Assembly (NCBI RefSeq): GCF_000765745.2
Contig: NZ_JRPC02000006.1
Span: 23,670 to 87,669, forward strand
Direction: 5' to 3'
From: Helicobacter apodemus
GTDB taxonomy: Bacteria; Campylobacterota; Campylobacteria; Campylobacterales; Helicobacteraceae
Length of the DNA stretch: 64,000 nucleotides
Shown here: positions 53,567 to 63,947 of the stretch, piece by piece
How positions within the stretch are numbered: position 1 is the stretch's first letter
Layout: each line of letters opens with the position of its first letter
Notes under the pieces: generated by a model
The model's input: only the letters and a program-made list of their open reading frames with translations
The model's database searches: none
What the model was told of the DNA's origin: nothing
Program-made: the position numbers and the translations under genes

Positions 53567-54886
53567 ATGGAATTTTTAAATAATTTAAATAGTATCAACG
53601 ACTTTAATGAAGCAAAGCAAGTTATTGCTGGTGGAGTAAATTCTCCTGTGAGGGCTTTTAAAAGTGTGGGCGGCACTCCCCCTTTTATAAGAGAGGGTAG
53701 AGGAGCTTATTTAATTGATGAGGATGGGAATAAATATATTGATTTTGTGCAAAGTTGGGGTCCATTAATCTTTGGACATAGTGATGAATATATACAAGAG
53801 ATGGTTTTGCATACTCTTAAAAAAGGACTTTCTTTTGGTGCTCCAACTACTTTAGAGACGGCTTTGGCTAAGGAGATAATTGCTCTTTATGAAGGAATTG
53901 ATAAAATCCGTTTTGTTTCCAGTGGGACAGAGGCAACAATGAGTGCTATTAGGCTTGCTAGGGCTTATACGAAAAAAGACGATATTATTAAGTTTGAGGG
54001 TTGTTATCACGGACATAGTGATTCTTTGCTTGTTAATGCAGGGAGTGGGTTAGCAACTTTTGGGAATCCTAGCTCACTAGGTGTTCCGCAAGATTTCGTT
54101 AAGCATACTTTAGTAGCCCATTATAATGATATAACAAGTGTCGAGCTATGTATTAAAGAGAGTGAAAAAAGTGGTAATGGTGTTGCTTGTGTTATTATAG
54201 AGCCTATAGCAGGAAATATGGGGTTAGTGCCTACTACAAAAGAGTTTTTAAAAGATTTAAGGGATCTTTGTAACCAACATAATATTGTTTTAATTATGGA
54301 TGAGGTAATGAGTGGGTTTAGAGCAGCCCTTAATGGGTCGCAAAATTTTTATGGGGTTTATGGTGATTTGGTAACTTTTGGAAAAGTTATTGGGGGCGGA
54401 ATGCCTGTGGGGGCTTTTGGTGGTATTGAAGAGATAATGAGTTTGCTATCTCCTAATGGAGCTGTGTATCAAGCAGGAACATTAAGCGGTAATCCTGTTG
54501 CGATGAGTGCAGGATTAGCAACTTTAGAAAAACTAAAACAAAACCCAAAAATTTATCAAAATCTAGAATCTTTAGCTTTGCAACTTACAGAGGGATTACA
54601 AAATATTGCTCAAGAGTTTAGTATCCCTTTGCAAGTTTGTGTAAGGGGAAGTATGTTTGGGTTTTTCTTTAATGAAAATCCTGTAAATAATTTTAAAGAT
54701 GCACAAAAAAGTGATACAGAAATGTTTGCAAAATTTCATCAAGGAATGTTGCAAAAAGGTATTTATTTAGCACCTTCACAATTTGAAAGTGGGTTTATTT
54801 GTTCTTGTATGGATGAGGATTTAATTCAAAGTGTGTTAGAAAGAGCAAGAGAGGTGATTTTGGAGATTAGCAATTATGAAAGATAA
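53567..54886 (+). CDS. hemL: glutamate-1-semialdehyde 2,1-aminomutase
   Basis: HemL makes 5-aminolevulinate in the C5 haem pathway. I place the start at the ATG at 53567 (439 residues) because AAGGG lies just upstream and [20 protein letters not shown] is the usual N-terminal region; the frame is open nine codons further. PLP-site motifs are [35 protein letters not shown] and [17 protein letters not shown] with the Schiff-base Lys. Its last 11 bases overlap the AtpZ-like gene. Confidence 0.95.
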   Translation: MEFLNNLNSINDFNEAKQVIAGGVNSPVRAFKSVGGTPPFIREGRGAYLIDEDGNKYIDFVQSWGPLIFGHSDEYIQEMVLHTLKKGLSFGAPTTLETALAKEIIALYEGIDKIRFVSSGTEATMSAIRLARAYTKKDDIIKFEGCYHGHSDSLLVNAGSGLATFGNPSSLGVPQDFVKHTLVAHYNDITSVELCIKESEKSGNGVACVIIEPIAGNMGLVPTTKEFLKDLRDLCNQHNIVLIMDEVMSGFRAALNGSQNFYGVYGDLVTFGKVIGGGMPVGAFGGIEEIMSLLSPNGAVYQAGTLSGNPVAMSAGLATLEKLKQNPKIYQNLESLALQLTEGLQNIAQEFSIPLQVCVRGSMFGFFFNENPVNNFKDAQKSDTEMFAKFHQGMLQKGIYLAPSQFESGFICSCMDEDLIQSVLERAREVILEISNYER

Positions 54887-55187
54887 AGAAAGAGATTTAG
54901 AAAATAAACCCAAATACAAGGACGCACTTTTAGCTTATTCTAATGCTACACTTGGAATCTCTATGGTAGTTGCGGTTTTAATAGGGGTTGGAGTAGGCTA
55001 TGGCTTAAAATGGCTATTTGGATATTCTTGGCTATTTTGGCTAGGTGTAGTTTGGGGGATTTTAGCCGCTATTTTAAATGTCTATAAAGCCTATAAATCA
55101 CAAAAAAGGGAATTTGATGCTTTAAGTAAAGATCCTAAATATGCCCATCAAAAACCTGAAAAATGGGAAGAAGATGAGGATAATTAG
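54876..55187 (+). CDS. AtpZ/AtpI-family small membrane protein
   Basis: A 103-residue protein with two helices (about 25-45 and 50-70) and the PF09527-type pattern [20 protein letters not shown] and [20 protein letters not shown]. Such proteins accompany F1Fo ATP synthase and form a Ca2+/Mg2+ transport unit in some bacteria. No atp genes are in the window. It overlaps hemL at its start and the next membrane gene at its end, so the three are coupled. Confidence 0.72.
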   Translation: MKDKERDLENKPKYKDALLAYSNATLGISMVVAVLIGVGVGYGLKWLFGYSWLFWLGVVWGILAAILNVYKAYKSQKREFDALSKDPKYAHQKPEKWEEDEDN

Positions 55188-55698
55188 CGTTTTATTAGTA
55201 GGTGTTTTATTTCTAGGTATTTATCTTTTAGCAGAGCAGAAATTTGCTTGGAGCTTTATTTTTGCTTTTATTGCGTTTTGCGGCATTATTTTTGCGGTAT
55301 TCTTTACTCAAAAGAATAAGATTTATCAATTAATAGCCAATGCAACACAAGAAGAATTAGAAGCTTTAGCGATGTCGGATAAAGAGGCAAAGGAAGAAGA
55401 GTTTTACAGAGAGGATAATAATTCTTCTTTAGAGGGGGAAAAAGAGAAAGCTAAATATAGAACCTTTTGGGGAAATTTTGATAAAAATTCTAATAAAGTG
55501 GGGGTTAAAATGTTTTTTATGCCCTTTAGGTTATTAGCTTATGCCTTTTTAGTGGTTGGATTTTTTATTTTATTAAAGCAAGATTTTCTTGATATTGTTG
55601 GGTTTTTTAGTGGGCTAGCTGCGGCAAATATTATTATTGTAAGTTTTTATTTTTTAAGCTTAGGTATGAAAGAATTTCAATCAAGACTAAAGTCTTGA
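55174..55698 (+). CDS. four-helix membrane protein of unknown function
   Basis: About 174 residues from the ATG at 55174, which has GGAAG at good spacing and overlaps the AtpZ-like stop; an upstream ATG at 55141 would create a long overlap. Helices lie at about 3-20, 23-42, 118-138 and 142-163. The loop between is acidic and rich in Glu/Lys. I do not recognise the family. The end overlaps the convergent rpsU by 12 bases. Confidence 0.65.
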   Translation: MRIISVLLVGVLFLGIYLLAEQKFAWSFIFAFIAFCGIIFAVFFTQKNKIYQLIANATQEELEALAMSDKEAKEEEFYREDNNSSLEGEKEKAKYRTFWGNFDKNSNKVGVKMFFMPFRLLAYAFLVVGFFILLKQDFLDIVGFFSGLAAANIIIVSFYFLSLGMKEFQSRLKS

Positions 55699-55899
55699 TT
55701 CATAACGTCTTAGCATATAAAGACGTTTTAACATTTTTTTACGTGCACTGATTTTTTGCTTTTTACGTTTTTCTGTCTTAGGTTCAAAGAATCTTCTAGC
55801 TCTGCTTTCTGTTACTACTAGATTTCTATCTGCTTGTTTTTTAAATTTTCTATAAGCATCATCAAAAGATTCGTTTTCTCTAACTTTAATGCCTGGCAT
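55687..55899 (-). CDS. rpsU: 30S ribosomal protein S21
   Basis: A 70-residue basic protein matching S21: [36 protein letters not shown] and an Arg-rich tail. A strong ribosome-binding site (AGGTGGTGA) precedes the ATG. S21 helps translation start by base-pairing near the anti-Shine-Dalgarno region. It is convergent with the four-helix membrane protein and overlaps it by 12 bases. Confidence 0.96.
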   Translation of the reverse strand: MPGIKVRENESFDDAYRKFKKQADRNLVVTESRARRFFEPKTEKRKKQKISARKKMLKRLYMLRRYESRL

Positions 55900-56045
55900 T
55901 GGTAAATCACCACCTTTTTTAAAATTTATTAGGAGAGGATTATAGCATAAAATTTATAGGACTATCTTAATCAAGTCATAAATAAGGAAGTCAAATTTAT
56001 TAAAATATGTTAAAATTCCAAAACTTAATTTTAGGGAAGTGTGAT

Positions 56046-57419
56046 ATGTCTGTTGATAAAACCAATATTACTATTACGCAATATTTCAAAAAGCGTTACA
56101 TAATGTATGTTGTAACAACCATTTTAATATTTTGTCTCCCTTTCATACAAATTAATGGAAACCAAATCTTTTTGCTTTCTTTTGATCATCAGCAATTACA
56201 TTTATTTGGCATTGTTTTTAATACACAAGAGTTTTATTTGATGCCTTTTTTATTAATTTTAATGTTCTTAGCAATTTTCTTTTTAACAAACTTAGCAGGA
56301 AGAGTATGGTGTGGGTGGGCTTGTCCGCAAACCATTTTTAGGGTTTTATATCGTGATTTTATTGAAACAAAGCTCTTGCGTTTGCGTAAAAAAATGCAAA
56401 ATCGCCAGATAGAACCTGATATGAGCTTAAGAGCTAACCAATTTAAAAAGGCAATAGCTCTTATTCTATGGATTATTTTATCTTTTGTTGCTGCATCTAA
56501 TTTTATGTGGTATTTTGTGCCTCCGCTAGATTTTTTTGCTTATATTCAAGATCCTTTAGAGCATAAATATTTATTGATTTTTCTCTTTGGGATTGCTATT
56601 TTTTTAATTGCAGATATTGTTTTTATCAAAGAAAACTTTTGTATTTATATGTGTCCTTATAGTCGAGTGCAAAGTGTGCTTTATGATAATGATACGATAA
56701 TGACAGTGTATGATTATAAACGCGGTGGAGTAGTTTTTAATCCAGAGGGTATTAAGTTATGGAAAAAGCCTCCAGAATCATCTGCAGAATGTATAGGTTG
56801 TGAAGCTTGTGTGAGGATTTGTCCTACCCATATTGATATTCGTAAGGGTATGCAATTAGAATGTATTAATTGTTTAGAATGCTCTGATGCTTGCACGAAA
56901 GTTATGGGTAAGCTTGGTAAGGAAACTTTGATTTCTTGGACTAGCCCACGAGCTATTGATATGCGTAATAAAGTGAATTATATTCGTTTTAAAACGATTG
57001 CTTATGTCGTGGCTTTGGGGATTACTATCATAGGACTTTTATTTATGAGTTCTACAAAGGAGGATATGCTTTTAAATATTAACCGCAATGAACTTTATAC
57101 GATTAGGGATCATCATCGTGTTGAAAATTCTTATATTTTTTTATTCCAAAACACTAAGCAAGAGCCTTATGAGTTTTATTTTGAAATTGAAAATAATCCT
57201 GCTATTAAAATTAGACGCCCTTCAAAAGCTTTTAGTATTAAAGCTGGAGAGAAGTTTAAACAAATTGTAGTGCTTTATACCGATGAAAATCTCGCACAAG
57301 ATACGCAAAAGGATACTCATATACCTATAAAGATTAAAGCTTATGCTTTAGATTCTAAAGAGCCTATTGAAATCTTTAGGGAGAGCGTATTTATTTATCC
57401 GCCATCTAAAGGGCTTTAG
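56046..57419 (+). CDS. ccoG: cytochrome c oxidase accessory protein CcoG
   Basis: Read from the ATG at 56046 (457 residues), which has AGGGAAG six bases upstream; the frame is open 13 codons earlier without a ribosome-binding site. It is a membrane ferredoxin-like protein: WCGWACPQTIFRVLYRDFIE, helices, then two 4Fe-4S motifs CIGCEACVRICPTHID and CINCLECSDAC, and a C-terminal Ig-like periplasmic domain. CcoG supplies copper in reduced form for cbb3 oxidase assembly. It is two bases upstream of the AI-2E-family permease. Confidence 0.93.
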   Translation: MSVDKTNITITQYFKKRYIMYVVTTILIFCLPFIQINGNQIFLLSFDHQQLHLFGIVFNTQEFYLMPFLLILMFLAIFFLTNLAGRVWCGWACPQTIFRVLYRDFIETKLLRLRKKMQNRQIEPDMSLRANQFKKAIALILWIILSFVAASNFMWYFVPPLDFFAYIQDPLEHKYLLIFLFGIAIFLIADIVFIKENFCIYMCPYSRVQSVLYDNDTIMTVYDYKRGGVVFNPEGIKLWKKPPESSAECIGCEACVRICPTHIDIRKGMQLECINCLECSDACTKVMGKLGKETLISWTSPRAIDMRNKVNYIRFKTIAYVVALGITIIGLLFMSSTKEDMLLNINRNELYTIRDHHRVENSYIFLFQNTKQEPYEFYFEIENNPAIKIRRPSKAFSIKAGEKFKQIVVLYTDENLAQDTQKDTHIPIKIKAYALDSKEPIEIFRESVFIYPPSKGL

Positions 57420-57421
57420 CA

Positions 57422-58486
57422 ATGGTAAGTAACAAAGGAACTTATTTTTTTCTTGTTGTTTTTGTCTTGAGCGTTTTAGCGTTATTGAAGCTTTATTCAC
57501 CCTTTTTGATGAAGCTTTTAATCGCCTTTTTGTTGTTTTTAGCTACACAAGGAATTTATCAAGCAATTTTTATAAAAACAAAATCGAATGTTTTTTCCTC
57601 TCTTGTTGCGACTTTATCTTTGCTTATTGGCTGTTTTATGCCTATTATTTATGTAATGATAAATTTAGCAGAGTTGGCTACGAGTTTAGATTTATCAAAA
57701 TTACAAAATTTTATTATTTATATCAAAGATCAATGGATAGTGGTAAATGAAGCCTTATATGAGTATTTGCCGGATTTTGCGCTTAAAGAGCTTAATCAAT
57801 GGATTTTAAAAGTAGATTCTATGAATTGGGCAGAGGTTGTGAAAAGAGGATTATCTATTTTTGCACAAGCAGGGAAAAATGGCTTATTTTTCTTAAGTGA
57901 TACTTTTTTTATCGTTATCTTTTTGTTTTTTTCTTATTATTATAGTAATCCTTTAGGGAGGTATTTGTTAAACCTCATTCCTCTTGAAAAAAAGCAAATC
58001 AAATCTTTATACAATGAAGTAAGCGGAGTAATTAGCGTTGTGTTTTATTCTTCTATTGCCTCTATGGTAATACAAGGAGTGCTTTTTGGTATTTTGATGT
58101 TTTTTTATGGGTATAATGCTATTTTATTGGGTGTATTTTATGGTTTTGCTTCTTTGATACCCGTTATCGGTGGGACATTAGTATGGTTGCCTGTAGCTTT
58201 ATATGAGATTTATTTAGGGAATATTACTACTGCTATTGTTATAGTTTTGTATTCTATTTTAATCATAGCGACCTTAGCTGATAATATTGTCAAGCCCTTT
58301 TTGATAGCTTTTATCAATCGTGTATTGATTAAGACCCCTGTAAAAATTAATGAAATTTTAGTCTTTTTTGCCATTTTTGCAGGAATTACGAGTTTTGGAT
58401 TTTGGGGGATTGTTTTAGGACCTGCTATTACTGCTTTATTTATCGCTTTATTAAGGGTTTATCAGAATATCTATCAAAAGAGTTAG
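57422..58486 (+). CDS. AI-2E family (PerM/UPF0118) transporter
   Basis: A 354-residue membrane protein with about eight helices and the family features: an amphipathic middle section (FALKELNQWILKVDS), the MVIQGVLFGILMFFYGY segment, GFASLIPVIGGTLVWLP and a closing GFWGIVLGPAITALF. Members include putative autoinducer-2 exporters and Na+/H+ antiporters; the substrate cannot be read here. It follows ccoG by two bases and overlaps the convergent valS by four. Confidence 0.85.
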   Translation: MVSNKGTYFFLVVFVLSVLALLKLYSPFLMKLLIAFLLFLATQGIYQAIFIKTKSNVFSSLVATLSLLIGCFMPIIYVMINLAELATSLDLSKLQNFIIYIKDQWIVVNEALYEYLPDFALKELNQWILKVDSMNWAEVVKRGLSIFAQAGKNGLFFLSDTFFIVIFLFFSYYYSNPLGRYLLNLIPLEKKQIKSLYNEVSGVISVVFYSSIASMVIQGVLFGILMFFYGYNAILLGVFYGFASLIPVIGGTLVWLPVALYEIYLGNITTAIVIVLYSILIIATLADNIVKPFLIAFINRVLIKTPVKINEILVFFAIFAGITSFGFWGIVLGPAITALFIALLRVYQNIYQKS

Positions 58487-61128
58487 CCCCTAAAAAGACT
58501 TTTTAACTCTAATTGAATTTTGTTAAGCTTTTCTTGTTGTTCTAAGAGTAGATTTTGATTATCCGCTAAGACATTTTTAGGTGCATTAGCAAGGAATTTT
58601 GGATTATTTAGCATTCCCTCTAGCTTGTTAATTTCTTTTTGTGTTTTTTCTTGCTGCTTTTGTAGCCTTTGGATGATGGGATTTAAATCAATGCTTTGAG
58701 TGGGAATATAAGTTTCTAATTTTTCGGTAATATCGACAATACAATTTGGAATTTTTTGATGAGTGATTTGAATATCCGCTACTTTTGCGAGTTTGCAGAT
58801 ATAGTTTTTCAATAAATCTAAGAGATTATCAGGAATGGTATCATTTAACCGAATATAAGCTTTATCAATCTTTTGATTAGCAAGATTAATTGTTGTTTTA
58901 GAGCGGCGAATAGAGATAATTGCATCTAAGATAATTTCAAAGACTTTGAAATTAGTGGCATTGTTATAAGAAAATGTGGGGTAGGGCTTTACCATAATAG
59001 AATTATTTTTCTCTAAGTTACTATTAGAGAGTCTATGCCATAGATACTCACTCAAAAAAGGCATATAAGGATGCAGTAATAAAAGAGATTCTTTAAAGAT
59101 TGCACCAATTTCTATAATACAATCTTTGCTAACCTTACTAAGTTCAATCCCCCAATCACAGAAACTACCCCATAAAAACCGATAAAGTGTATTAGCCCCA
59201 TCATTGAAGCGATAAGATTCTAAATGCGTTCTTATTTCTTTGATAGTTTCACTTAAAAGTTGTGCTAAATACTGTCCTAATGCACTCTTAGGTGTCCCAA
59301 ACTCCTCAAGATTAGGAAACGAGTTTGCATTAAGGAGTAAAAAGTTTGTAGCATTATAAAGTTTATTGGTGAAATTTTTACTAATTTCTAGTTGGTTATT
59401 AGAGAGTTTAATATCTCTTCCTTGCACACAAAGGGTTGCTAGGGTGAAGCGCAAAACATCTGCACTATAGTTTTCAATAAGATCCAGTGGATTGATAACA
59501 TTGCCTTTGCTTTTACTCATCTTTTGCCCTTTTTCATCCCGTACAAGAGCGTGAAGGTAAATATCTCTAAAAGGAAGTTTTGATAAAGAGTGTTCTCCCA
59601 AAATTAGCATTCTTGCCACCCAAAAAAACAAAATATCAAAACCCGTAATTAAAAGCGAGTTAGGATAAAAGGTTTTTAAATCTTCTTCAAACCATAGGGT
59701 ATCTTTACCCCATTCGCCATTACCAAAACCTAATGTAGAAAAAGACCATAAAGCCGAGCTAAACCAAGTATCAAGTACATCAGGATCTTGATAAATGTCC
59801 TCACTTTTGCATTTGGGACAATGTTTTGTCTCTTTGGTATCAGCCCATTGTGCCTTACAAGTGTTGCAATAAAAAACAGGTATTTGATGTCCCCACCAAA
59901 GCTGCCTAGAAATGCACCAATCCCTTAACTCTTTCATCCACGCATTATAATTATTTTTCCATTGCGGAGGAAAAAATTTACTTTCATTAGCATTAGTTTT
60001 TTCAATAGCTTTTTGTGCGATTTCTTTTTTTAAAAACCATTGCTTAGAGATATAAGGTTCTACGACATTTCCACAGCGATAGCAATGCCCAACTTGATTT
60101 TTATGGGATTCAATTTTTTCGATAAAACCAAGTTTCTGCAATTTTTCTACAATAATCTCTCTTGCTTCTAATCTCTCTAATCCTGCAAACTCACCCGTAA
60201 TTTCATTTAAAATGCCTTTTTTATCAAAAACTACAATTTGTTCTAAATTATGCCTTTTACCAACTTCATAATCGTTGCTATCGTGTGCGGGCGTTACTTT
60301 CACACAACCTGTCCCAAATTCCATATCTACATAAGAGTCTCCAATAATGGGAATTTCTTTGTTGCTTAAAGGCAGTTTTACGCTCTTGCCAATAAGTTTG
60401 TTAAAGCGAGAATCTTTAGGATTAACCATTACTGCAGTATCCCCAAAATAAGTCTCTGGTCTTGTAGTGGCTACTACAAGATAATCTTGACTTTCTTTGA
60501 AAAAGTAGCGTAAATAATAGAGTTTTCCCTCATTTTCTTTATATTCTACTTCAATATCTGATAATGCCCCATCGTGTGTGCACCAATTAACAAGATATTT
60601 TCCTTGAATGATTAAGCCCTCATTATAGAGTTTTACAAACACTTCCCTAACCGCTTTTTGCAATCCCTCATCCATTGTAAAACGCGTTCTACTCCAAGCA
60701 GGAGAAACCCCTAATTTTCGCATTTGTTGAAGAATTAATCCGCCGCTTTGCTCTTTCCACTCCCACACCTTTTTTATAAAAGTATCTCTCCCTAAATCCT
60801 CTTTTTTAATCCCTTGTGCTAAGAGTTGCTTTTCTACGACATTTTGCGTAGCGATTCCTGCGTGATCAAGTCCTGGTTGCCAAAGTGTTTTAAATCCATC
60901 CATTCGTTTAAATCGCACCATAATATCTATGAGCGTATGATTAAGTGCGTGCCCTATATGGAGGCTACCAGTTACATTAGGGGGGGGTAGCATAATGCAA
61001 AAGGTTTTTCCCACCTTTTGTATAGCCTCATTACCATAAATTTCAAAATATCCGCATTGTTCCCAAAGTTGGTAATAAGATTCTTCAATTTCTTTTGGGT
61101 TATAAGTGGAATTTGTTTTTTCTTGCAT
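58483..61128 (-). CDS. valS: valyl-tRNA synthetase
   Basis: An 881-residue class Ia synthetase with HIGH at 57-60 (LPPPNVTGSLHIGH), the CP1 editing domain with TTRPETYFGDTAV, two zinc CxxC pairs near GHCYRCGN and FYCNTCKAQW, KMSKS (KMSKSKGNVINPL), an anticodon-binding domain and a C-terminal coiled-coil (RLQKQQEKTQKEINKLEG). The LPPP codons create a C8 run at 60980-60987. fliW starts 138 bases away on the other strand, a valS-fliW linkage also seen in H. pylori. Confidence 0.96.
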   Translation of the reverse strand: MQEKTNSTYNPKEIEESYYQLWEQCGYFEIYGNEAIQKVGKTFCIMLPPPNVTGSLHIGHALNHTLIDIMVRFKRMDGFKTLWQPGLDHAGIATQNVVEKQLLAQGIKKEDLGRDTFIKKVWEWKEQSGGLILQQMRKLGVSPAWSRTRFTMDEGLQKAVREVFVKLYNEGLIIQGKYLVNWCTHDGALSDIEVEYKENEGKLYYLRYFFKESQDYLVVATTRPETYFGDTAVMVNPKDSRFNKLIGKSVKLPLSNKEIPIIGDSYVDMEFGTGCVKVTPAHDSNDYEVGKRHNLEQIVVFDKKGILNEITGEFAGLERLEAREIIVEKLQKLGFIEKIESHKNQVGHCYRCGNVVEPYISKQWFLKKEIAQKAIEKTNANESKFFPPQWKNNYNAWMKELRDWCISRQLWWGHQIPVFYCNTCKAQWADTKETKHCPKCKSEDIYQDPDVLDTWFSSALWSFSTLGFGNGEWGKDTLWFEEDLKTFYPNSLLITGFDILFFWVARMLILGEHSLSKLPFRDIYLHALVRDEKGQKMSKSKGNVINPLDLIENYSADVLRFTLATLCVQGRDIKLSNNQLEISKNFTNKLYNATNFLLLNANSFPNLEEFGTPKSALGQYLAQLLSETIKEIRTHLESYRFNDGANTLYRFLWGSFCDWGIELSKVSKDCIIEIGAIFKESLLLLHPYMPFLSEYLWHRLSNSNLEKNNSIMVKPYPTFSYNNATNFKVFEIILDAIISIRRSKTTINLANQKIDKAYIRLNDTIPDNLLDLLKNYICKLAKVADIQITHQKIPNCIVDITEKLETYIPTQSIDLNPIIQRLQKQQEKTQKEINKLEGMLNNPKFLANAPKNVLADNQNLLLEQQEKLNKIQLELKSLFRG

Positions 61129-61266
61129 AAAAAACCTTTGTAAATGGAATACTTTTTGCTAGAGCGTTTTTGATGTTGAATTTTACCAAAAAATTAAATC
61201 TAAAAATTTTAAGGATAAAAATTTAAGGGTAAAATCTTAGAAATTTTAAAGTTTAAGGAAAAAGCA

Positions 61267-61662
61267 ATGATGAAAAGTCAAAAGTTTATGGTAAAGTCCC
61301 CCATTCTAGGCTTTGAAGATGTTAATGAAGTTAAGTTTGCAGAAGTAGATGATGGTGCATTAGCCTTTTTGTCTATGGATAGAAAGGAAGTAGAATTACT
61401 CTTAGTTAATCCCTATAAAGTGCGTGAATACTCTTTTGAGGTTTCGGCAAGTATCCAAACTTTACTAGAAATCAAAGCAAGCTCTAATGTCAAGGTTTTT
61501 TGTGTTTTTGTTAGAGAAAAGGGAGATGGAATTAGGGTAAATTTCTTAGCACCTATTGTTTTAAATTGCGATAACAATACTCTAGCCCAAGTGGTTTTAA
61601 ATAAAAAAGATTATCCGTTTTTTGGTGTTGCGGAGTCTATTAAAGATTATATTAAAGAATAG
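61267..61662 (+). CDS. fliW: flagellar assembly factor FliW
   Basis: A 131-residue FliW. The family pattern is clear: FMVKSPILGFEDVNEVKF at the N-terminus, FLSMDRKEVELLLVNPYKV and the closing FLAPIVLNCDNNTLAQVVL. FliW binds flagellin and antagonises CsrA, so it couples filament assembly to flagellin translation. AAGGAAAAAGC precedes the ATG. rep follows after five bases. Confidence 0.92.
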   Translation: MMKSQKFMVKSPILGFEDVNEVKFAEVDDGALAFLSMDRKEVELLLVNPYKVREYSFEVSASIQTLLEIKASSNVKVFCVFVREKGDGIRVNFLAPIVLNCDNNTLAQVVLNKKDYPFFGVAESIKDYIKE

Positions 61663-61667
61663 GAATT

Positions 61668-63680
61668 GTGCCTCTATCAAACCTTAATTTACAACAAAAA
61701 CAAGCCTCTTTAGCCCCTAGTGGGTATAATTTGGTAATTGCATCAGCGGGCACTGGCAAGACTTCAACAATCGTTGCTAGAATCGCTTATTTGTTGCAGC
61801 AAGGTATTAGTTCTAAAGAGATTTTATTATTAACTTTCACTAACAAAGCTGCCCAAGAAATGCTTACAAGACTTTTAATGAAATTTGATGATAGTATTGT
61901 CAAACAGATTGAAGCAGGCACTTTTCATGCTGTGGCTTACCGCTATTTAAAAAACCATCATTCTATTGTCCTTAAACAACCAAGAGAACTTAAAGTGCTT
62001 TTTAAAAGCCTCTATGACAAACGTGTATTTGCTAATGTTTCTGATATTACTCCTTATGGTGCAAATTATCTCTATGATATTTTCTCCCTTTACCAAAACT
62101 CTACGATTGATAGTAATTTTAAGGAATGGATTGCTAAGTACAACCAAGACCAACTACAATATGTGGAGATTTATTTAGATGTATGGGAGGAGTTTAGAGA
62201 TTTAAAAAAAGCCTATCATTACGTTGATTATAATGATTTATTGCTTTATTATAGGGAGATGGTTAAAGAGCAAAAACTTACTTACAAGGAAATTTTAGTC
62301 GATGAATACCAAGATACCAATCCTTTGCAAGATTCAATCCTTAAAGCCCTTAATCCTCCATCTATTTTCTGTGTGGGGGATTATGACCAAAGTATTTATG
62401 CTTTTAATGGAGCAGATATTAGCATTATCGCAAGTTTTAAAGAGCATTATACTAATGGAAGAATCTTTAGCCTAACCAAAAATTATCGCTCTACTGCCCC
62501 TATTTTAAACCTTGCTAATAGAGTGATTGAAAAAAACCCTAGGATCTACCCTAAGAAGTTAGAAGTTGTAAAGAGCGAAAATTTTGGGTTGCCAAGTTTA
62601 TTAGTCTTTGAAGAGTTGTTTTTACAATACCAAGGGATTGCAAACAAAATTAAGCTTTCCAATCGTCCTTTTGGGGAGATTGCTATTATCTTTAGGAATA
62701 ATTCAAGTGCTGATGGTATAGAGGCAAGTTTAAGGGAGATAGACATTCCCACCAAACGCAAGGGAGGCATTAGCTTTTTTGATACCAAAGAAGTAGTTTT
62801 TGTGCTTAACCTCCTCTCTTTGCTCTATAACCCTAAAGATATGATGGCTTTTATCCATATTTTAAGCTATGTAAAAGGTATCGGTAATGCCTTAGCAAAA
62901 GATATTTATGAAGCCCTAGTATTATTAGGGAATGGGAATCCTATCCAAGGCTTATTAAAGCCAGATAAAACTATCCAAGAACCCTTTAAAAAAAGGGAGC
63001 AAAATATACAATTAGGCTTATTTGATGATTTTTATATGAATAAAAGCTTGAGATTTGATGGACTGCATAAGGATTTTGAAGACAATCCGCTTTTGAAGTA
63101 TTCAAAGATTAATAAAGAGGGTGCGGAGTTTTTAAACGCCTTATTTTACTTTTTTAGTGTATTAAATATTAAGGACAAACCTTATTATCTCCTCTCCAAG
63201 ATTTACCAGCTTTCTATTTTTCAGATAGTTATACAAAAGCTTGCTAAAGAAAGGGCTATTACCAAAGAGGGGAATATTCATCCAGTAAAATACCAAGAAT
63301 CTTTACAAAGGATTGAAAGGAGAATTTTAGTATTGAGGGATTTATCAAGCCATTATGAGGAGATAGGCAGATTTTTAAATGCTATGGTGCTTGGCTCTAG
63401 TGAGATGAGTGAGGGGGAGGGCGTGAATTTACTAAGTATCCACGCTAGTAAAGGATTAGAATTTGCAGAAGTCTATATTATTGATTTAATGGAGGGAAGA
63501 TTCCCCAATAAAAAGCTTATGACGCAAGGTGGGAGTTTAGAAGAAGAAAGAAGATTATTTTATGTAGCTGTAACAAGAGCTAAGGAAAATCTGTATTTGA
63601 GCTATGCTAAAAGGGATAAACTGAAAAATATTGATTACCAAGGCTCACTTTTTCTTTATGAAGCAGGTTTATTAAAATAA
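61668..63680 (+). CDS. rep: Rep-type SF1 DNA helicase
   Basis: A 670-residue UvrD-family helicase starting at GTG behind AGGAA. Walker A is ASAGTGKT near residue 30; LLTFTNKAAQEML, VDEYQDTNPLQ, GDYDQSIYAFNGADI, LTKNYRSTAPIL, SIHASKGLEFAEV and EERRLFYVAVTRAKENL cover motifs Ia to VI. The protein lacks a C-terminal nuclease domain, which separates it from AddA. It is distinct from the UvrD at 44.9 kb, giving two SF1A helicases as in H. pylori (uvrD and rep). Confidence 0.86.
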   Translation: MPLSNLNLQQKQASLAPSGYNLVIASAGTGKTSTIVARIAYLLQQGISSKEILLLTFTNKAAQEMLTRLLMKFDDSIVKQIEAGTFHAVAYRYLKNHHSIVLKQPRELKVLFKSLYDKRVFANVSDITPYGANYLYDIFSLYQNSTIDSNFKEWIAKYNQDQLQYVEIYLDVWEEFRDLKKAYHYVDYNDLLLYYREMVKEQKLTYKEILVDEYQDTNPLQDSILKALNPPSIFCVGDYDQSIYAFNGADISIIASFKEHYTNGRIFSLTKNYRSTAPILNLANRVIEKNPRIYPKKLEVVKSENFGLPSLLVFEELFLQYQGIANKIKLSNRPFGEIAIIFRNNSSADGIEASLREIDIPTKRKGGISFFDTKEVVFVLNLLSLLYNPKDMMAFIHILSYVKGIGNALAKDIYEALVLLGNGNPIQGLLKPDKTIQEPFKKREQNIQLGLFDDFYMNKSLRFDGLHKDFEDNPLLKYSKINKEGAEFLNALFYFFSVLNIKDKPYYLLSKIYQLSIFQIVIQKLAKERAITKEGNIHPVKYQESLQRIERRILVLRDLSSHYEEIGRFLNAMVLGSSEMSEGEGVNLLSIHASKGLEFAEVYIIDLMEGRFPNKKLMTQGGSLEEERRLFYVAVTRAKENLYLSYAKRDKLKNIDYQGSLFLYEAGLLK

Positions 63681-63947
63681 GCCAGATTTATAAAAACATT
63701 AAAACTTCTCATTGCTTGACTTTATAATTGAGCTAAATCATATATAAAGGCAACTAGGATTTTAAACCCTCTTTAGAAGAGTAGGAGCCTAGATTTATCA
63801 TAGAATCAATTGTTAATGCAAATAGATGATAAACAAGTTTCCTAATTACCTGTTTATTAAAATGATATTAGGATTAACCATAATAAATTCCTCTCACTCC
63901 CTTTTTGTTATAATGCCTACCTTAATTTTAAGATTAAGGAATCTCTA
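63681..63947. other. intergenic region with a promoter
   Basis: About 270 bases after rep contain no convincing gene in any frame. An extended -10 (TGTTATAAT) with TATAAT at 63909-63914 lies 34 bases before the ATG at 63948 and probably drives the next gene. Confidence 0.5.

Noticed and set aside
60980..60987. C8/G8 homopolymer inside valS
   Set aside because: It encodes the conserved LPPPNVTG motif before HIGH; slippage would kill an essential enzyme, so it is unlikely to be a phase switch.
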